From NCBI GenBank assembly GCA_965230415.1, contig CBDDKZ010000005.1, forward strand, positions 3,472,001 through 3,536,000: a stretch of DNA of 64,000 nucleotides, read 5' to 3'. The notes beneath the pieces are model-generated. The model saw only the letters and a list, made by a program, of their open reading frames with translations, was not told the DNA's origin and did no database searches. The position numbers and the translations under genes were made by a program. This stretch comes from CBDDKZ01 sp965230415. Its GTDB lineage: Bacteria > Bacteroidota > Bacteroidia > Cytophagales > JAAEPT01. Within the stretch, counting starts at the first letter, position 1. The number at the start of each line of letters is the position of its first letter. Shown one piece after another: positions 9,441 to 18,235 of the stretch.

Positions 9441-10382
9441 ATGGACTCCTCGGTATCGTCAGTCAAAATTTTTAGTGGAACAGGCTCTCAATATCTTGCC
9501 GAAAAAATTTCCAATGCATTTGGTATTGAATTGGGAAAGGTTACCACCGAACGTTTCAGTGATGGAGAGATATCGTGTCATTATAACGAGTCGATAAGAG
9601 GAAACGATGTTTTCTTAGTACAGTCTACTTATGCGCCATCTGATAATATCATGGAATTGTTGATCATGATAGATGCTGCCAGAAGGGCTTCCGCGCGTTA
9701 TGTGACTGCAATTGTGCCTTATTTCGGTTATGCCAGGCAAGACAGAAAAGACAAACCCAGAGTAGCTATCGGAGCTAAGCTCATAGCGAACATGTTAACT
9801 GCGGCAGGTGCCGATCGTTTAATGACCATGGACCTTCATGCCGATCAAATTCAAGGCTTTTTTGATATTCCTGTAGATCATTTCGATGGTAGTAATATTT
9901 TCGTGCCTTATATCGAAAGCCTGAATTTAGATAATTTGTTATTTGCATCTCCCGATGTAGGAGGGGTGAAACGTACAAGGCATTTTGCCAAACACTTTGG
10001 TGTTGATTTGGTAGTTTGTGATAAATACAGGGAACGCGCAAACCAGGTTGCTTCAATGCAGTTGATAGGAGACGTAACGGATGCCAATGTGGTATTGGTA
10101 GATGATTTGGTCGATACAGGTGGCACAATTTGTAGGGCGGCCCAATTAATAAGAGAGAGGGGAGCCAAAAGCGTGAGAGCTATAGGCACACACCCAATAT
10201 TGTCTGCAAGGGCCTATAAAAATATCAATGAATCAGTGCTGGAGGAATTAGTGGTAACAAATACGATTCCTCTGCGCTTTGGCGAAAGTAAAAAAATCAG
10301 GGTGTTGAATGTTGGCGAATTATTTGCTAAGGCTATTCACCGCATTCATAACCATGAATCAATAAGTGCATTATTTATTTAA
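9441..10382 (+). CDS. prs: Ribose-phosphate pyrophosphokinase (PRPP synthetase)
   Basis: Makes PRPP from ribose 5-phosphate and ATP for purine, pyrimidine, histidine, tryptophan and NAD synthesis in the cytoplasm. The 313-residue product from the ATG at 9441 has the usual bacterial length. Visible family features are the start 'VKIFSGTGSQYLAEKI', 'ERFSDGEI', the 'YFGYARQDRK' segment, 'DLHADQIQGFF', and the PRPP-binding loop 'VVLVDDLVDTGGT'. The frame is open further upstream, but that part lies inside the tRNA and its terminator, so the ATG at 9441 is the sensible start. rplY follows 15 bp later. I saw no good promoter between the terminator and this start, so transcription may depend on tRNA read-through. 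Confidence 0.96.
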   Translation: MDSSVSSVKIFSGTGSQYLAEKISNAFGIELGKVTTERFSDGEISCHYNESIRGNDVFLVQSTYAPSDNIMELLIMIDAARRASARYVTAIVPYFGYARQDRKDKPRVAIGAKLIANMLTAAGADRLMTMDLHADQIQGFFDIPVDHFDGSNIFVPYIESLNLDNLLFASPDVGGVKRTRHFAKHFGVDLVVCDKYRERANQVASMQLIGDVTDANVVLVDDLVDTGGTICRAAQLIRERGAKSVRAIGTHPILSARAYKNINESVLEELVVTNTIPLRFGESKKIRVLNVGELFAKAIHRIHNHESISALFI

Positions 10383-10397
10383 TTTTATATATATATC

Positions 10398-10997
10398 ATG
10401 AAAACGACAGAGATAGTAGGCTTTAAAAGAGAGGATCTTGGTACAAAAGAATCAAGAAAACTCCGTGCTGATGGCAATGTCCCATGTGTTCTTTACGGTG
10501 GTGAAGAAGTGATCCACTTTCATGCTCCGGCATATTTGTTCAAAGACGTATTATATACTCCAGATGCGTATGTAGTGAATATTAACGTCGAGGGTGTTGA
10601 GAAGAAAGCGGTTTTGAAAGATGTGCAATTTCATCCGGTAAGTGAAGTGATTCTTCACTGTGACTTCTTCGAGATATTTGAAGATAAACCGGTTGCTATT
10701 GATATTCCGGTGAAACTAACAGGAAGCTCTCCTGGTGTGCAGTTGGGTGGTCAGGTTTACATCAAAAATAAGAAACTGAAGGTAAAAGCTGTCCCTTCTA
10801 AACTTCCTGAGTATGTGGATGTTAATGTCGATACATTGCAGTTGGGTGCTTCTGTACGGGTCAAAGATCTTCCTGAAGCAGATTACGAAATAGTAACAAA
10901 GCCATCTGTATCAATTGTTCAGATTATCATTCCTAGAGCGCTTAAAGCTGCTGGCGCTGCTGCTGCTGAAGAAGAGACTGAAGAAGCTGCTGAGTAA
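10398..10997 (+). CDS. rplY: 50S ribosomal protein L25/general stress protein Ctc
   Basis: 199 residues, the long two-domain (Ctc-type) form of L25, which binds 5S rRNA. The N-terminal L25 domain includes 'SRKLRADGNVPCVLYGG'. The C-terminal TL5-like beta domain follows ('DIPVKLTGSSPGVQLGGQ'). The acidic tail, 'AAAAEEETEEAAE', is common in Bacteroidota versions. The gene follows prs by 15 bp, and the prs-ctc-pth order is widespread in the phylum. A strong terminator follows at 11020. Confidence 0.94.
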   Translation: MKTTEIVGFKREDLGTKESRKLRADGNVPCVLYGGEEVIHFHAPAYLFKDVLYTPDAYVVNINVEGVEKKAVLKDVQFHPVSEVILHCDFFEIFEDKPVAIDIPVKLTGSSPGVQLGGQVYIKNKKLKVKAVPSKLPEYVDVNVDTLQLGASVRVKDLPEADYEIVTKPSVSIVQIIIPRALKAAGAAAAEEETEEAAE

Positions 10998-11019
10998 GAT
11001 TTACAGATTTTAATAGTAC

Positions 11020-11057
11020 AAATCCTTCTTTGTTTGGCGAAGAAGGATTTTTTTTTA
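11020..11057 (+). terminator. Intrinsic terminator after rplY
   Basis: An 11-bp stem AAATCCTTCTT/AAGAAGGATTT with a nine-base loop, followed directly by a long T run. It ends the prs-rplY transcript. Confidence 0.88.
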
Positions 11058-11094
11058 CTTTGAGTTTTATTTAATTGTTACAAAGTATAGTCCT

Positions 11095-11652
11095 ATGAAG
11101 TTTTTGGTGTGTGGATTGGGGAATATTGGTGTTGAATATGAGCTGACACGTCATAATATTGGTTTTTTAGTGCTGGATCGTCTGGCACAAAAGTGTGATG
11201 TTACATTTAAACAAGAGCGGCTTTCTTATCATGCCGAAGCGAAGTATAAAGGAAGAGTTTTGCACTTGGTGAAACCTACAACTTATATGAATTTAAGTGG
11301 AAAAGCACTACGTTATTGGTTGCAGGAAGAAAAAATCAACATAGAGCATTCGATCGTTGTTACAGACGATCTTTCACTTCCCTACGGTAAAATTCGACTA
11401 AAAGCAAAAGGCTCCAATGGAGGACATAATGGTCTGGGGAATATTGAAGAGCTCTTAAATAGCTCGAAATATCCCCGTTTGAGGTTTGGTGTGGGTGACG
11501 ACTACGCAAAAGGCAAGCAGGTAGATTATGTTTTGGGTAACTTTTCACCAAAAGAAATGGATGAACTTCAAATACATATCGATCGTGCTGTTGATGCTAT
11601 TTTATCATTTGTGACAATTGGTCTCGAGAGAACAATGAATAGCTTTAATTGA
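11095..11652 (+). CDS. pth: Peptidyl-tRNA hydrolase
   Basis: Recycles tRNA by cleaving peptidyl-tRNA released from stalled ribosomes. 185 residues, normal length. All catalytic landmarks are visible: 'GLGNIGVEYELTRHN' with the catalytic His20, 'KPTTYMNLSG' with the substrate-binding Asn, 'TDDLSLPYGKIRLK' with the Asp that pairs with His20, and 'GSNGGHNGL'. It has its own ATG after the rplY terminator. The second motif residue in 'GLGNIG' is Ile where Pro is usual, a small and probably neutral change. Confidence 0.95.
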   Translation: MKFLVCGLGNIGVEYELTRHNIGFLVLDRLAQKCDVTFKQERLSYHAEAKYKGRVLHLVKPTTYMNLSGKALRYWLQEEKINIEHSIVVTDDLSLPYGKIRLKAKGSNGGHNGLGNIEELLNSSKYPRLRFGVGDDYAKGKQVDYVLGNFSPKEMDELQIHIDRAVDAILSFVTIGLERTMNSFN

Positions 11653-11676
11653 GGTAATTAAATAGCCGCCTGTCTT

Positions 11677-11707
11677 TTGGGTATTGTTAATGTCACTAGT
11701 ACCTTTT
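11677..11707 (+). promoter_or_regulatory. Possible promoter for the structured intergenic region
   Basis: TTG at 11677-11679, a 20-bp spacer, TACCTTTT at 11700-11707. This differs from TAnnTTTG in the last base only. It would start transcription near 11713, into the structured region that follows. Confidence 0.4.
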
Positions 11708-11979
11708 AAGGCAAAAAATCAGGATGGTTTATGTTTAGAGGTCGGTAAACCTGCGTTTTACGAACGCCTTGATGCTGGGAAACCGGCAGTGCCAGAGGGC
11801 TTGACGGGGCACAAAACGAAGTTAAATAAAATCAAATCAACTTGTCTGTACAAGACATCCACGGCGATAGTCGAAATTACCTATTGCAGCGTCAGGATGT
11901 CATAAGAGAAGACAAACGAAGGTTTTCGCACTCAAGTCAAGTCTGGAATCTGCCTTATTCGATGCAATTAGTAAGAAGT
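11707..11979 (+). ncRNA. Candidate structured RNA of unknown class
   Basis: The 363 bp between pth and metG hold no convincing gene but can fold into an unusually dense set of helices. In order: AGGT/ACCT (11739-11752); GCGTT/AACGC (11753-11767); TGCTGG-GAAA-CCGGCA with a GNRA tetraloop (11773-11788); GTGCC/GGCAC (11789-11812); CTTGT/ACAAG (11841-11854); a 17-bp interrupted hairpin from GACATCC to GGATGTC (11854-11901); CGAA/TTCG (11917-11928). A 7-bp pair TAAGGCA/TGCCTTA (11707-11713 with 11951-11957) could close the whole. A hairpin follows at 11981. I checked it by eye against RNase P, tmRNA, 6S, SRP and common riboswitch signatures and found no match. The strand is inferred from the near-consensus promoter and the hairpin order. 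Confidence 0.42.
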
Positions 11980-11980
11980 A

Positions 11981-12001
11981 AAGGAGGTTTTGAACCTCCT
12001 T
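11981..12001. terminator. Hairpin between structured region and metG
   Basis: A 9-bp perfect stem AAGGAGGTT/AACCTCCTT with loop TTG, 15 bp beyond the metG stop codon. It can serve the minus-strand metG transcript or the plus-strand candidate RNA. Neither side has a long T run. Confidence 0.6.
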
Positions 12002-12015
12002 CTGTAAAATAGTAT

Positions 12016-14079
12016 TTAAGAGATAGGGTTTCCTGCTTCTATGGGTTCGGCAGGAGAAACAAATTTTAAGGACTCCGGATTCTCGCCTGCCATTAATATC
12101 ATACCCTGGGACATAATACCGAAAATTTTACGTGGTTTTAGATTTGTAAGGAATGAAACCTGTTTTCCTATAATGTCTTCCGGCGCATAACTCAGTGCTA
12201 TACCACTTACCACAGTGCGTTCTTCATTTCCTAAATCAACCGTGAGTTTTAGTAGCTTGTCCGACTTGGGTACACGTTCAGCGCCGGTGATAGTTGCTAC
12301 TCTGATGTCCATTTTTAAGAAATCATCAAAAGTAATGGATGCTTTCTCTTCCGTTTCTGGTGTGGAATCGGTTGATTTTTTTTGCTCCGACGCTTCATTC
12401 ATCTTTTTGGTGTTTTGTAGTTTTTGTATTTGAGCTTCAATCGTTTTATCCTCTATCTTTTCAAACAGCACTATTGATTTATTGAGTTGATGCGATTCGG
12501 GGAGAAGGTCCGGGTTACCTGCATTGTCCCAATTCTGCCTTGTCAAATTTAGAATTTGCCTTAATTTTTCAGCCGTGAAAGGTAAAATTGGCTCAATAAT
12601 CACAGCAAGGTTGGCACAGACCTGTAGGCTCAGGTTAATGATCGTTTGAACGCGATCCGGGTCTGTTTTGATGACCTTCCATGGCGTAGTTTCTGCCAGG
12701 TATTTATTACCCTCACGGGCCAATTCCATCATCAGAAATATGGCATCTCTGAATTTGAAATTTTCCAGAGCTTCCGCTACTTTAGTAGGAATCTCTTCGA
12801 TTTTGGCGATAAGTATGTTTTCGTAGTCGAACAAAGTTGACTTTTGAGGGACAATGCCATCAAAGTATTTGTGAGTTAAATCAACTGCTCTTTTAATGAA
12901 GTTTCCAAGATTGTCTGCTAACTCATTATTGTGTCTGGATTGGAAGTCCTTCCATGTAAAGTTATTATCACTGGTTTCCGGGGCGGCAGCACAAAGCGCA
13001 TACCTTAACGAATCTTGCTTATCAGGAAAGTCTTCCAGGTATTCATGAAGCCAGACTGCCCAGTTTCTGGAAGTAGATATTTTTTCGTTTTCCAGATTCA
13101 AAAACTCATTTGCCGGAACATTATCCGGGAGGATATAGTCTCCATGCGCTTTAAGCATAACAGGGAATATAATGCAGTGGAAGACTATGTTGTCTTTTCC
13201 AATAAAGTGTACCAATTTGGTGTCATGACTCTTCCAATATGGCTCCCAATCTTTTCCGTTTGCTTCAGCCCATGCTTTAGTAGCACTAATGTAGCCTATC
13301 GGTGCGTCAAACCAGACATATAGTACCTTGCCATCTGCTCCCTTTATCGGAACTTCTACTCCCCAGTCAAGATCGCGGGTAACTGCCCTGGCATTTAAGC
13401 CCTGGTCTAACCACGATTTGCACTGACCATAGACATTGACTTTCCAATCAGATTTATGCCCTTCAAGAATCCATTCTTTTAACCAATTTTCATATTCGTT
13501 AAGAGGAAGATACCAATGCTTTGTTCCTTTTTTTACAGGTATTTCTCCCGATAGTGCAGATTTTGGTTTGATCAATTCATCAGGGCTTAAAGTAGATCCG
13601 CAATTTTCACATTGGTCGCCATAGGCATCTTCATGGCCGCAACGTGGACAAGTACCTTTTATGTATCTGTCAGCAAGAAATTGCTGGTTTTTTTCGTCAT
13701 AAAACTGCTCGGAAGATTTTTCAATGAATTTACCTTCGTTGAATAATTTTTCGAAAAAATCTGAAGCAGTCTGATGGTGGGTGGTTGAAGAGGTTCTGTC
13801 ATAGACGTCAAAAGAAATACCAAATTTCTCAAATGAATCTTTGATGATATTATGGTATTTGTCAACTACTTCCTGAGGTGTTATGCCCTCCTTGGAAGCG
13901 CGAATGGTAATAGGTACACCATGTTCATCCGATCCACCAATAAAAAGTACATCTCTTCCCTTCATTCGCAGGTAGCGAACGTAAATATCGGCAGGTATGT
14001 AAACACCGGCAAGATGACCAATATGCACTGGTCCATTCGCGTATGGTAGGGCAGAGGTAACTGTATATCTTTGTGACAT
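12016..14079 (-). CDS. metG: Methionyl-tRNA synthetase
   Basis: Charges tRNA-Met with methionine. 687 residues, the long form with a C-terminal tRNA-binding domain. The class I signature 'HIGH' is at residues 19-22. A zinc knuckle follows with two CxxC pairs ('CPRCGH' and 'CENCGS'). The KMSKS-equivalent is 'KISTS' near residue 335. After the anticodon-binding helices comes a charged linker ('EQKKSTDSTPETEEK'), then an EMAP-II/Trbp111-like OB fold ('MDIRVATITGAERVPKSDKL'). It has its own near-consensus promoter and is transcribed towards pth. Confidence 0.96.
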   Translation of the reverse strand: MSQRYTVTSALPYANGPVHIGHLAGVYIPADIYVRYLRMKGRDVLFIGGSDEHGVPITIRASKEGITPQEVVDKYHNIIKDSFEKFGISFDVYDRTSSTTHHQTASDFFEKLFNEGKFIEKSSEQFYDEKNQQFLADRYIKGTCPRCGHEDAYGDQCENCGSTLSPDELIKPKSALSGEIPVKKGTKHWYLPLNEYENWLKEWILEGHKSDWKVNVYGQCKSWLDQGLNARAVTRDLDWGVEVPIKGADGKVLYVWFDAPIGYISATKAWAEANGKDWEPYWKSHDTKLVHFIGKDNIVFHCIIFPVMLKAHGDYILPDNVPANEFLNLENEKISTSRNWAVWLHEYLEDFPDKQDSLRYALCAAAPETSDNNFTWKDFQSRHNNELADNLGNFIKRAVDLTHKYFDGIVPQKSTLFDYENILIAKIEEIPTKVAEALENFKFRDAIFLMMELAREGNKYLAETTPWKVIKTDPDRVQTIINLSLQVCANLAVIIEPILPFTAEKLRQILNLTRQNWDNAGNPDLLPESHQLNKSIVLFEKIEDKTIEAQIQKLQNTKKMNEASEQKKSTDSTPETEEKASITFDDFLKMDIRVATITGAERVPKSDKLLKLTVDLGNEERTVVSGIALSYAPEDIIGKQVSFLTNLKPRKIFGIMSQGMILMAGENPESLKFVSPAEPIEAGNPIS

Positions 14080-14107
14080 ATTTTATTTGAGTGTATTATT
14101 GAATCCA

Positions 14108-14137
14108 CAAAGTTATTTCAAATTTCACAATAGACAA
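14108..14137 (-). promoter_or_regulatory. metG promoter
   Basis: On the minus strand, TTG (14135-14137), a 19-bp spacer and TAACTTTG (14108-14115), a full match to the Bacteroidota consensus about 30 bp before the metG start. Confidence 0.72.
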
Positions 14138-14216
14138 TTTAAAACTGGAAACAATGTCAATTTAAATCCTTGTTTCTATTAATGAAGCTCAACTTTTTGA
14201 AGGAATTTTAAAAAGC

Positions 14217-15080
14217 TTGTATCATTTCTATTATATTGAATGGACTGAAAAATCTGTCATATTATTGGGGAATCATTTAACTCAGGGAAGTTATTTCCTT
14301 GAATACCAACATAAGAAACTACACTATCAGGTTTTTGGGAGTGGAAATAGTGTATACCTGGCTTTTCACGGAATGCATCAAAGTGGAAATGTGTTTAAGT
14401 CATTTGCTAGCACTAATAAGGAGGTTTGTATTATAGCTTTTGATTTTTACAATCATGGAAAGAGCGATACGGTGCGACCACAGCCCTTAGAAAAAGAGTT
14501 TATTCAATTTATCAGAAGTGAATTGATTCGGAAGCATCAATTAAAAGCGTTTAATTTAATCGGTTTCAGTCTGGGAGCCCGCATGGTAATGGCGTGGCTT
14601 GATGCAGACTGCACGTTGTTGCGTGATGTGGTTTTGATAGCACCTGAAGGCATGAACAAAATAAACCTGATGCGTCTGGCTACCAGTCGTGGCTTATTTA
14701 GGTATTTGTTCAGGTGCTTTATTTTTAAGCCGGCATTAGTGTTGACACTAATACGTCTGGTGCATGTATTGCGCCTGGTAAACCAGGGTTTAAGTCGTTT
14801 GCTTATGGCACAGGTAAAAACACGGTCTTTACGTTATAAACTATACAGCACCTGGATGCTGCTGAGGGAATTCGATTGGCACCGGTCTAACATATCCGGG
14901 TTATTACTTCACAACGATGGAATTAAAATAAGGCTTATATACAGTGCGCAGGATGAATTATTGAGCTCATATACATTTAAACGTATTGGTAAAAAAAATA
15001 AGGTTCATGTTATGGAAATAAACGGGAGTCATCAAAATCTGCTGAGTAATGCGGTTCAGGCATTCTCTTTAGAAAAGTGA
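14217..15080 (+). CDS. Alpha/beta hydrolase
   Basis: About 287 residues. The alpha/beta-hydrolase fold is shown by the oxyanion-side 'YLAFHGMHQSG', the strand 'VCIIAFDFYNHGKS', the nucleophile elbow 'GFSLGARMVMAW' (Ser in GxSxG), the late acid in 'RLIYSAQDEL' and a candidate catalytic His in 'EINGSHQNLL'. The substrate is unknown. No ATG is in frame near the beginning. The TTG at 14217 with 'aaggaa' upstream is the best-supported start, and a TTG near 14265 is an alternative that keeps the whole domain. The 3' end overlaps the convergent kinase gene by 25 bp. No signal peptide, so probably cytoplasmic. Confidence 0.82.
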   Translation: MYHFYYIEWTEKSVILLGNHLTQGSYFLEYQHKKLHYQVFGSGNSVYLAFHGMHQSGNVFKSFASTNKEVCIIAFDFYNHGKSDTVRPQPLEKEFIQFIRSELIRKHQLKAFNLIGFSLGARMVMAWLDADCTLLRDVVLIAPEGMNKINLMRLATSRGLFRYLFRCFIFKPALVLTLIRLVHVLRLVNQGLSRLLMAQVKTRSLRYKLYSTWMLLREFDWHRSNISGLLLHNDGIKIRLIYSAQDELLSSYTFKRIGKKNKVHVMEINGSHQNLLSNAVQAFSLEK

Positions 15081-18007
15081 CGACTGTTTAATACCTTCTC
15101 AAGTTCAGCGCAAGCAGCGAGACTATACATTTCAATTCCATCAATAAAACTTTCCAGTTCCGAAGGTTTTTTGCTTTTACTGATATGGTCTTCGAGGCGT
15201 TTTATAAGAATACCTGCACTTTTAATTCCCATTATGTTGATAGAAGCCTTGAATTTGTGTGCAATAACCTTAAGATCATCGTATTTCTTATCTCCGTACA
15301 ATCGCTTTAATGTTTTTATGTACTGAGGAGTATTTTTTAAGAACATTTCAATCATTCTTGTGATATAAGCATAGTCGTTCAATGACGATTCTATAAGGTA
15401 AGACAGATTGATAACACTCAAGTCCAGCTGTTCTGCCAGATTACTTTCATTATTGGTATGGTCTTTAGATTTAAGGCCGGCGTATTCAATGAGTTTAGAA
15501 TGGAGTGCTTTATAATCAACCGGTTTTGAAATAAAGTCGTCTATACCTGCTCTTAAGGCTTTTTTCTGAATTTTTGACAGCGTACTGGCGCTAATTGCGA
15601 TTATTGGAATAAGGCTCTTCTCGATAAATTCATTTCTGATGATTCTTGCGACATCATATCCATCAATACGTGGCATTTCGAGGTCAAGAAGGAGCATGTC
15701 GTATTTATTCGTTCGAAATAAATTGATGGCTTGTGCACCGTCTTCAGCAATGTCGTAGGAAGCACCCCAGTTCTCCAGGTATTTTGCTATAACTAGCTGG
15801 TTCATTTCGTTATCCTCCGCGATTAATACTCTAAAGTTTGTTAATGAGGCTTTTGTTTCCGGTATTGGCAGAGTAGGCTCTTTTTTGACCCTTTTCTTCT
15901 TAGGTATAAGAAATGTAATGTCAAAGGAAAAGGTACTTCCTACATTTACTTTACTCTTGGCCGTAATGGTACCGCCATAAAGCTCAACAAGTTCTTTAGT
16001 AATTGTGAGTCCAAGTCCTGTGCCGCCGTACTTTCTAGTGGTATCAATATTTGCTTGGGTAAAACTGTCGAAAATTGTATTTAATCTATCCGGGGGAATG
16101 CCAATGCCGTTGTCTTTTATAGTGAACAAGAGCTCAATCTTTGAGCTGGTCTGCTTTTTTATCTCTGTATTAATTACAATTTGACCATTGGTAGTAAATT
16201 TTAAAGCATTACTTAATAAATTAGTGAGGATTTGGTTTAATCTGGCAGGATCACCTCCTATTAATTCCGGAATATGCTCATCAATAGTCGTTTTTATAGT
16301 ATTACCAGATTCCATATAGCCTGCTTTTGTACTTTTTACTAGGCTATTTATTAATTCTCGTAGATTAAATTCGGTGTTTTCAAGTACAAGCTTATTTGAT
16401 TCTATTTTTGTGAAATCTAATAGATCATTAACCAATTTTAACAAGTTATCACTTGAATATTTTATCCCCTGTATAAATTCCAATTGATCGGGGTTATGAG
16501 ATCCTTCCTTCAGTAAGTTTGTAAGACCCACTATGGCATTGAGCGGAGTGCGTATTTCATGACTCATAATGGAAAGAAATTGCTCTTTCGTTTTCGAGGA
16601 TTCCTCTGCATTTTTTCTGGCCTGAATAAGCTCTCGTTCCGTTTTTTTTGTTTTAGATATATTTCTGGAAGTTGCAATTACTTCGTCAGTATTTAATTTA
16701 ACGATACGCGCTTCATAGCTGTGTATCTGCTCGTTTACCTTAATGACATATTCTACAGTTTGAGTTTTTTCTGTCCTTAAAGCGTTATTAATAGCACTGA
16801 GAATTCTTTTTTGATTGCTTTTTGGAATATTCCAATCATAAATGGAAGAGCCAATTAGACGGTTTTTGTCTATTGTCGACTCATTACTGCCCGGGTGAAA
16901 ATCCAATACCGTACCGTCGGCTTTTAAACGGCACATGATGTCGGGAATGGAATTTAAGAGGGCGCGTTGTCTTGATTCGTTTTCACGAATAGTCTCCTCC
17001 ATTTTAGTTTGTTCGGTAATATCTCTGGCAATAGCCTGAAAACCTAATATCCAATCATTTTCCTGATACATCTGGACGTGTTGGCCAATCCATATTGTCT
17101 GTTCTTCGTGTGAAATTATGGGGAATTCCAGGTAGGTCGATGGAATTTTATTATTGAACTGATGCTGGTAAAATGAACGAACATTGTCGCGGTAATCACC
17201 TCTTATTACCGTAGTAAAATGTTGATCAATGCGATCGCCTAAGATACTGCGGGCATGTTCATTCATAAATACAAAATGTCCTTTGTAATTACAAGAATAG
17301 ATAAGATCTCGTGCATTCTCGAATAAATGTTGCAGTTGATGCACGGGGGCTTTAAAATTATACCCTACGGGAGCGGTACTCGTTAATTTGTTATTTGTGA
17401 TGCGATACCCGGAGAGCCCATCCGATTTGAGGTAACTAGAGCAGGTTATCTGAAATATTTCACTTATTCCGTCTGCATTATTGATCAGGTATTCTATACT
17501 GAATGTGTTACCTTTATTATCGTTCTTAAGAAACTTTATTAGCTTATCAGAACTATTAGCCGGAAGGAATTCATGCAAAAATTGACCTTTATAATTTGTA
17601 ATATCTTTGTGTTTATAAAATGCATGTTCAATCCTGTATTCATGATCAATAAGAAATAACTCAATTTGATGAAAAGGACAATGGGCAGACTGGTCAGTAA
17701 CAGCGTCTTGAGTTATTTTTTTGAGAGTGATTAAACGAAGTTTTTCTTGAGTATACTCATTAATGTGTAGGTCAAAAAAGCCTTGATTGAGCTGAATATT
17801 ATTGGCTGAACCATTTTTAATGATCTCAGACCATTTTAATGAGTTATGCTCCTCAATGATTTGTATTGCGTTTTTTGAGTGCAAATGCGTGTATCCGAAA
17901 CAATGTTGAAACCCGGGAGAATAAGCAATAAAGTTGCCGCCTTCGTCAATTAAAGCCTGGTTTTCAGAGGAATTTTTTAAAATCTGTATGAAAAATTCAC
18001 TATTCAT
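15056..18007 (-). CDS. Soluble hybrid sensor histidine kinase (PAS-HisKA-HATPase-REC-Hpt)
   Basis: 983 residues without a transmembrane segment, so a cytoplasmic sensor. The N-terminal half holds PAS-type domains, including one around residues 225-340 ending in 'AIARDITEQTKMEETI' and one at about 345-450. The kinase core has the H box 'MSHEIRTPLNAIVGL' (His483), N box 'NLLSNALKFT', G1 'DNGIGIP' and G2 'GGTGLGL'. A receiver follows with phospho-acceptor Asp775 in 'LLLDLEMPRIDGYD', then a C-terminal Hpt domain with His917 in 'IAHKFKAS'. A full internal His-Asp-His relay is present. No output gene is adjacent. The layout, and the motif 'PSTYLEFPII', closely match the kinase at 55893, so the two are probable paralogues. 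Confidence 0.93.
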   Translation of the reverse strand: MNSEFFIQILKNSSENQALIDEGGNFIAYSPGFQHCFGYTHLHSKNAIQIIEEHNSLKWSEIIKNGSANNIQLNQGFFDLHINEYTQEKLRLITLKKITQDAVTDQSAHCPFHQIELFLIDHEYRIEHAFYKHKDITNYKGQFLHEFLPANSSDKLIKFLKNDNKGNTFSIEYLINNADGISEIFQITCSSYLKSDGLSGYRITNNKLTSTAPVGYNFKAPVHQLQHLFENARDLIYSCNYKGHFVFMNEHARSILGDRIDQHFTTVIRGDYRDNVRSFYQHQFNNKIPSTYLEFPIISHEEQTIWIGQHVQMYQENDWILGFQAIARDITEQTKMEETIRENESRQRALLNSIPDIMCRLKADGTVLDFHPGSNESTIDKNRLIGSSIYDWNIPKSNQKRILSAINNALRTEKTQTVEYVIKVNEQIHSYEARIVKLNTDEVIATSRNISKTKKTERELIQARKNAEESSKTKEQFLSIMSHEIRTPLNAIVGLTNLLKEGSHNPDQLEFIQGIKYSSDNLLKLVNDLLDFTKIESNKLVLENTEFNLRELINSLVKSTKAGYMESGNTIKTTIDEHIPELIGGDPARLNQILTNLLSNALKFTTNGQIVINTEIKKQTSSKIELLFTIKDNGIGIPPDRLNTIFDSFTQANIDTTRKYGGTGLGLTITKELVELYGGTITAKSKVNVGSTFSFDITFLIPKKKRVKKEPTLPIPETKASLTNFRVLIAEDNEMNQLVIAKYLENWGASYDIAEDGAQAINLFRTNKYDMLLLDLEMPRIDGYDVARIIRNEFIEKSLIPIIAISASTLSKIQKKALRAGIDDFISKPVDYKALHSKLIEYAGLKSKDHTNNESNLAEQLDLSVINLSYLIESSLNDYAYITRMIEMFLKNTPQYIKTLKRLYGDKKYDDLKVIAHKFKASINIMGIKSAGILIKRLEDHISKSKKPSELESFIDGIEMYSLAACAELEKVLNSRHFSKENA

Positions 18008-18184
18008 GCGCTATTAAAGAGCTACGTTGTTACCATTTAACATTAGCTTGCAGACATGTTAAGATAGCCTTTTTTATTGTCAAAACTTACAAATAGGATA
18101 TTGTAAATATACAATTTTGTAGATAATGTATACTATTTTTTAGTGGTACAACGAACTATTCACAAACTTAATCAGTTAAAAAGT

Positions 18185-18220
18185 CTGAGGAAACTTTTGG
18201 AGTGTTATAAGTTTCCTTAG
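18185..18220. promoter_or_regulatory. Inverted repeat, probable TetR operator
   Basis: Arms CTGAGGAAACTT (18185-18196) and AAGTTTCCTTAG (18209-18220) are complementary at 11 of 12 positions, with a 12-bp spacer. The spacer holds the -33 TTG and the right arm runs into the -7 element, so a bound dimer would block the promoter. The adjacent gene encodes a TetR-type repressor. Confidence 0.65.
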
Positions 18221-18225
18221 TTTTG
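18197..18225 (+). promoter_or_regulatory. Promoter of the tetR-efflux operon
   Basis: TTG at 18197-18199, an 18-bp spacer, TAGTTTTG at 18218-18225. The -7 element ends only 10 bp before the ATG at 18236, so the transcript would be leaderless or nearly so. Confidence 0.68.
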
Positions 18226-18235
18226 CATAAGAGTT

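Noticed and set aside
11739..11812. Hammerhead, cobalamin or RNase P-like core in the 11.7 kb region
   Set aside because: The conserved core bases (CUGANGA, the B12 box, GAGGAAAGUCC) are absent.
11684..11905. 73-codon plus-strand reading frame
   Set aside because: It crosses every helix of the candidate RNA, has no family signature and no coding-like composition; the start overlaps the proposed promoter.
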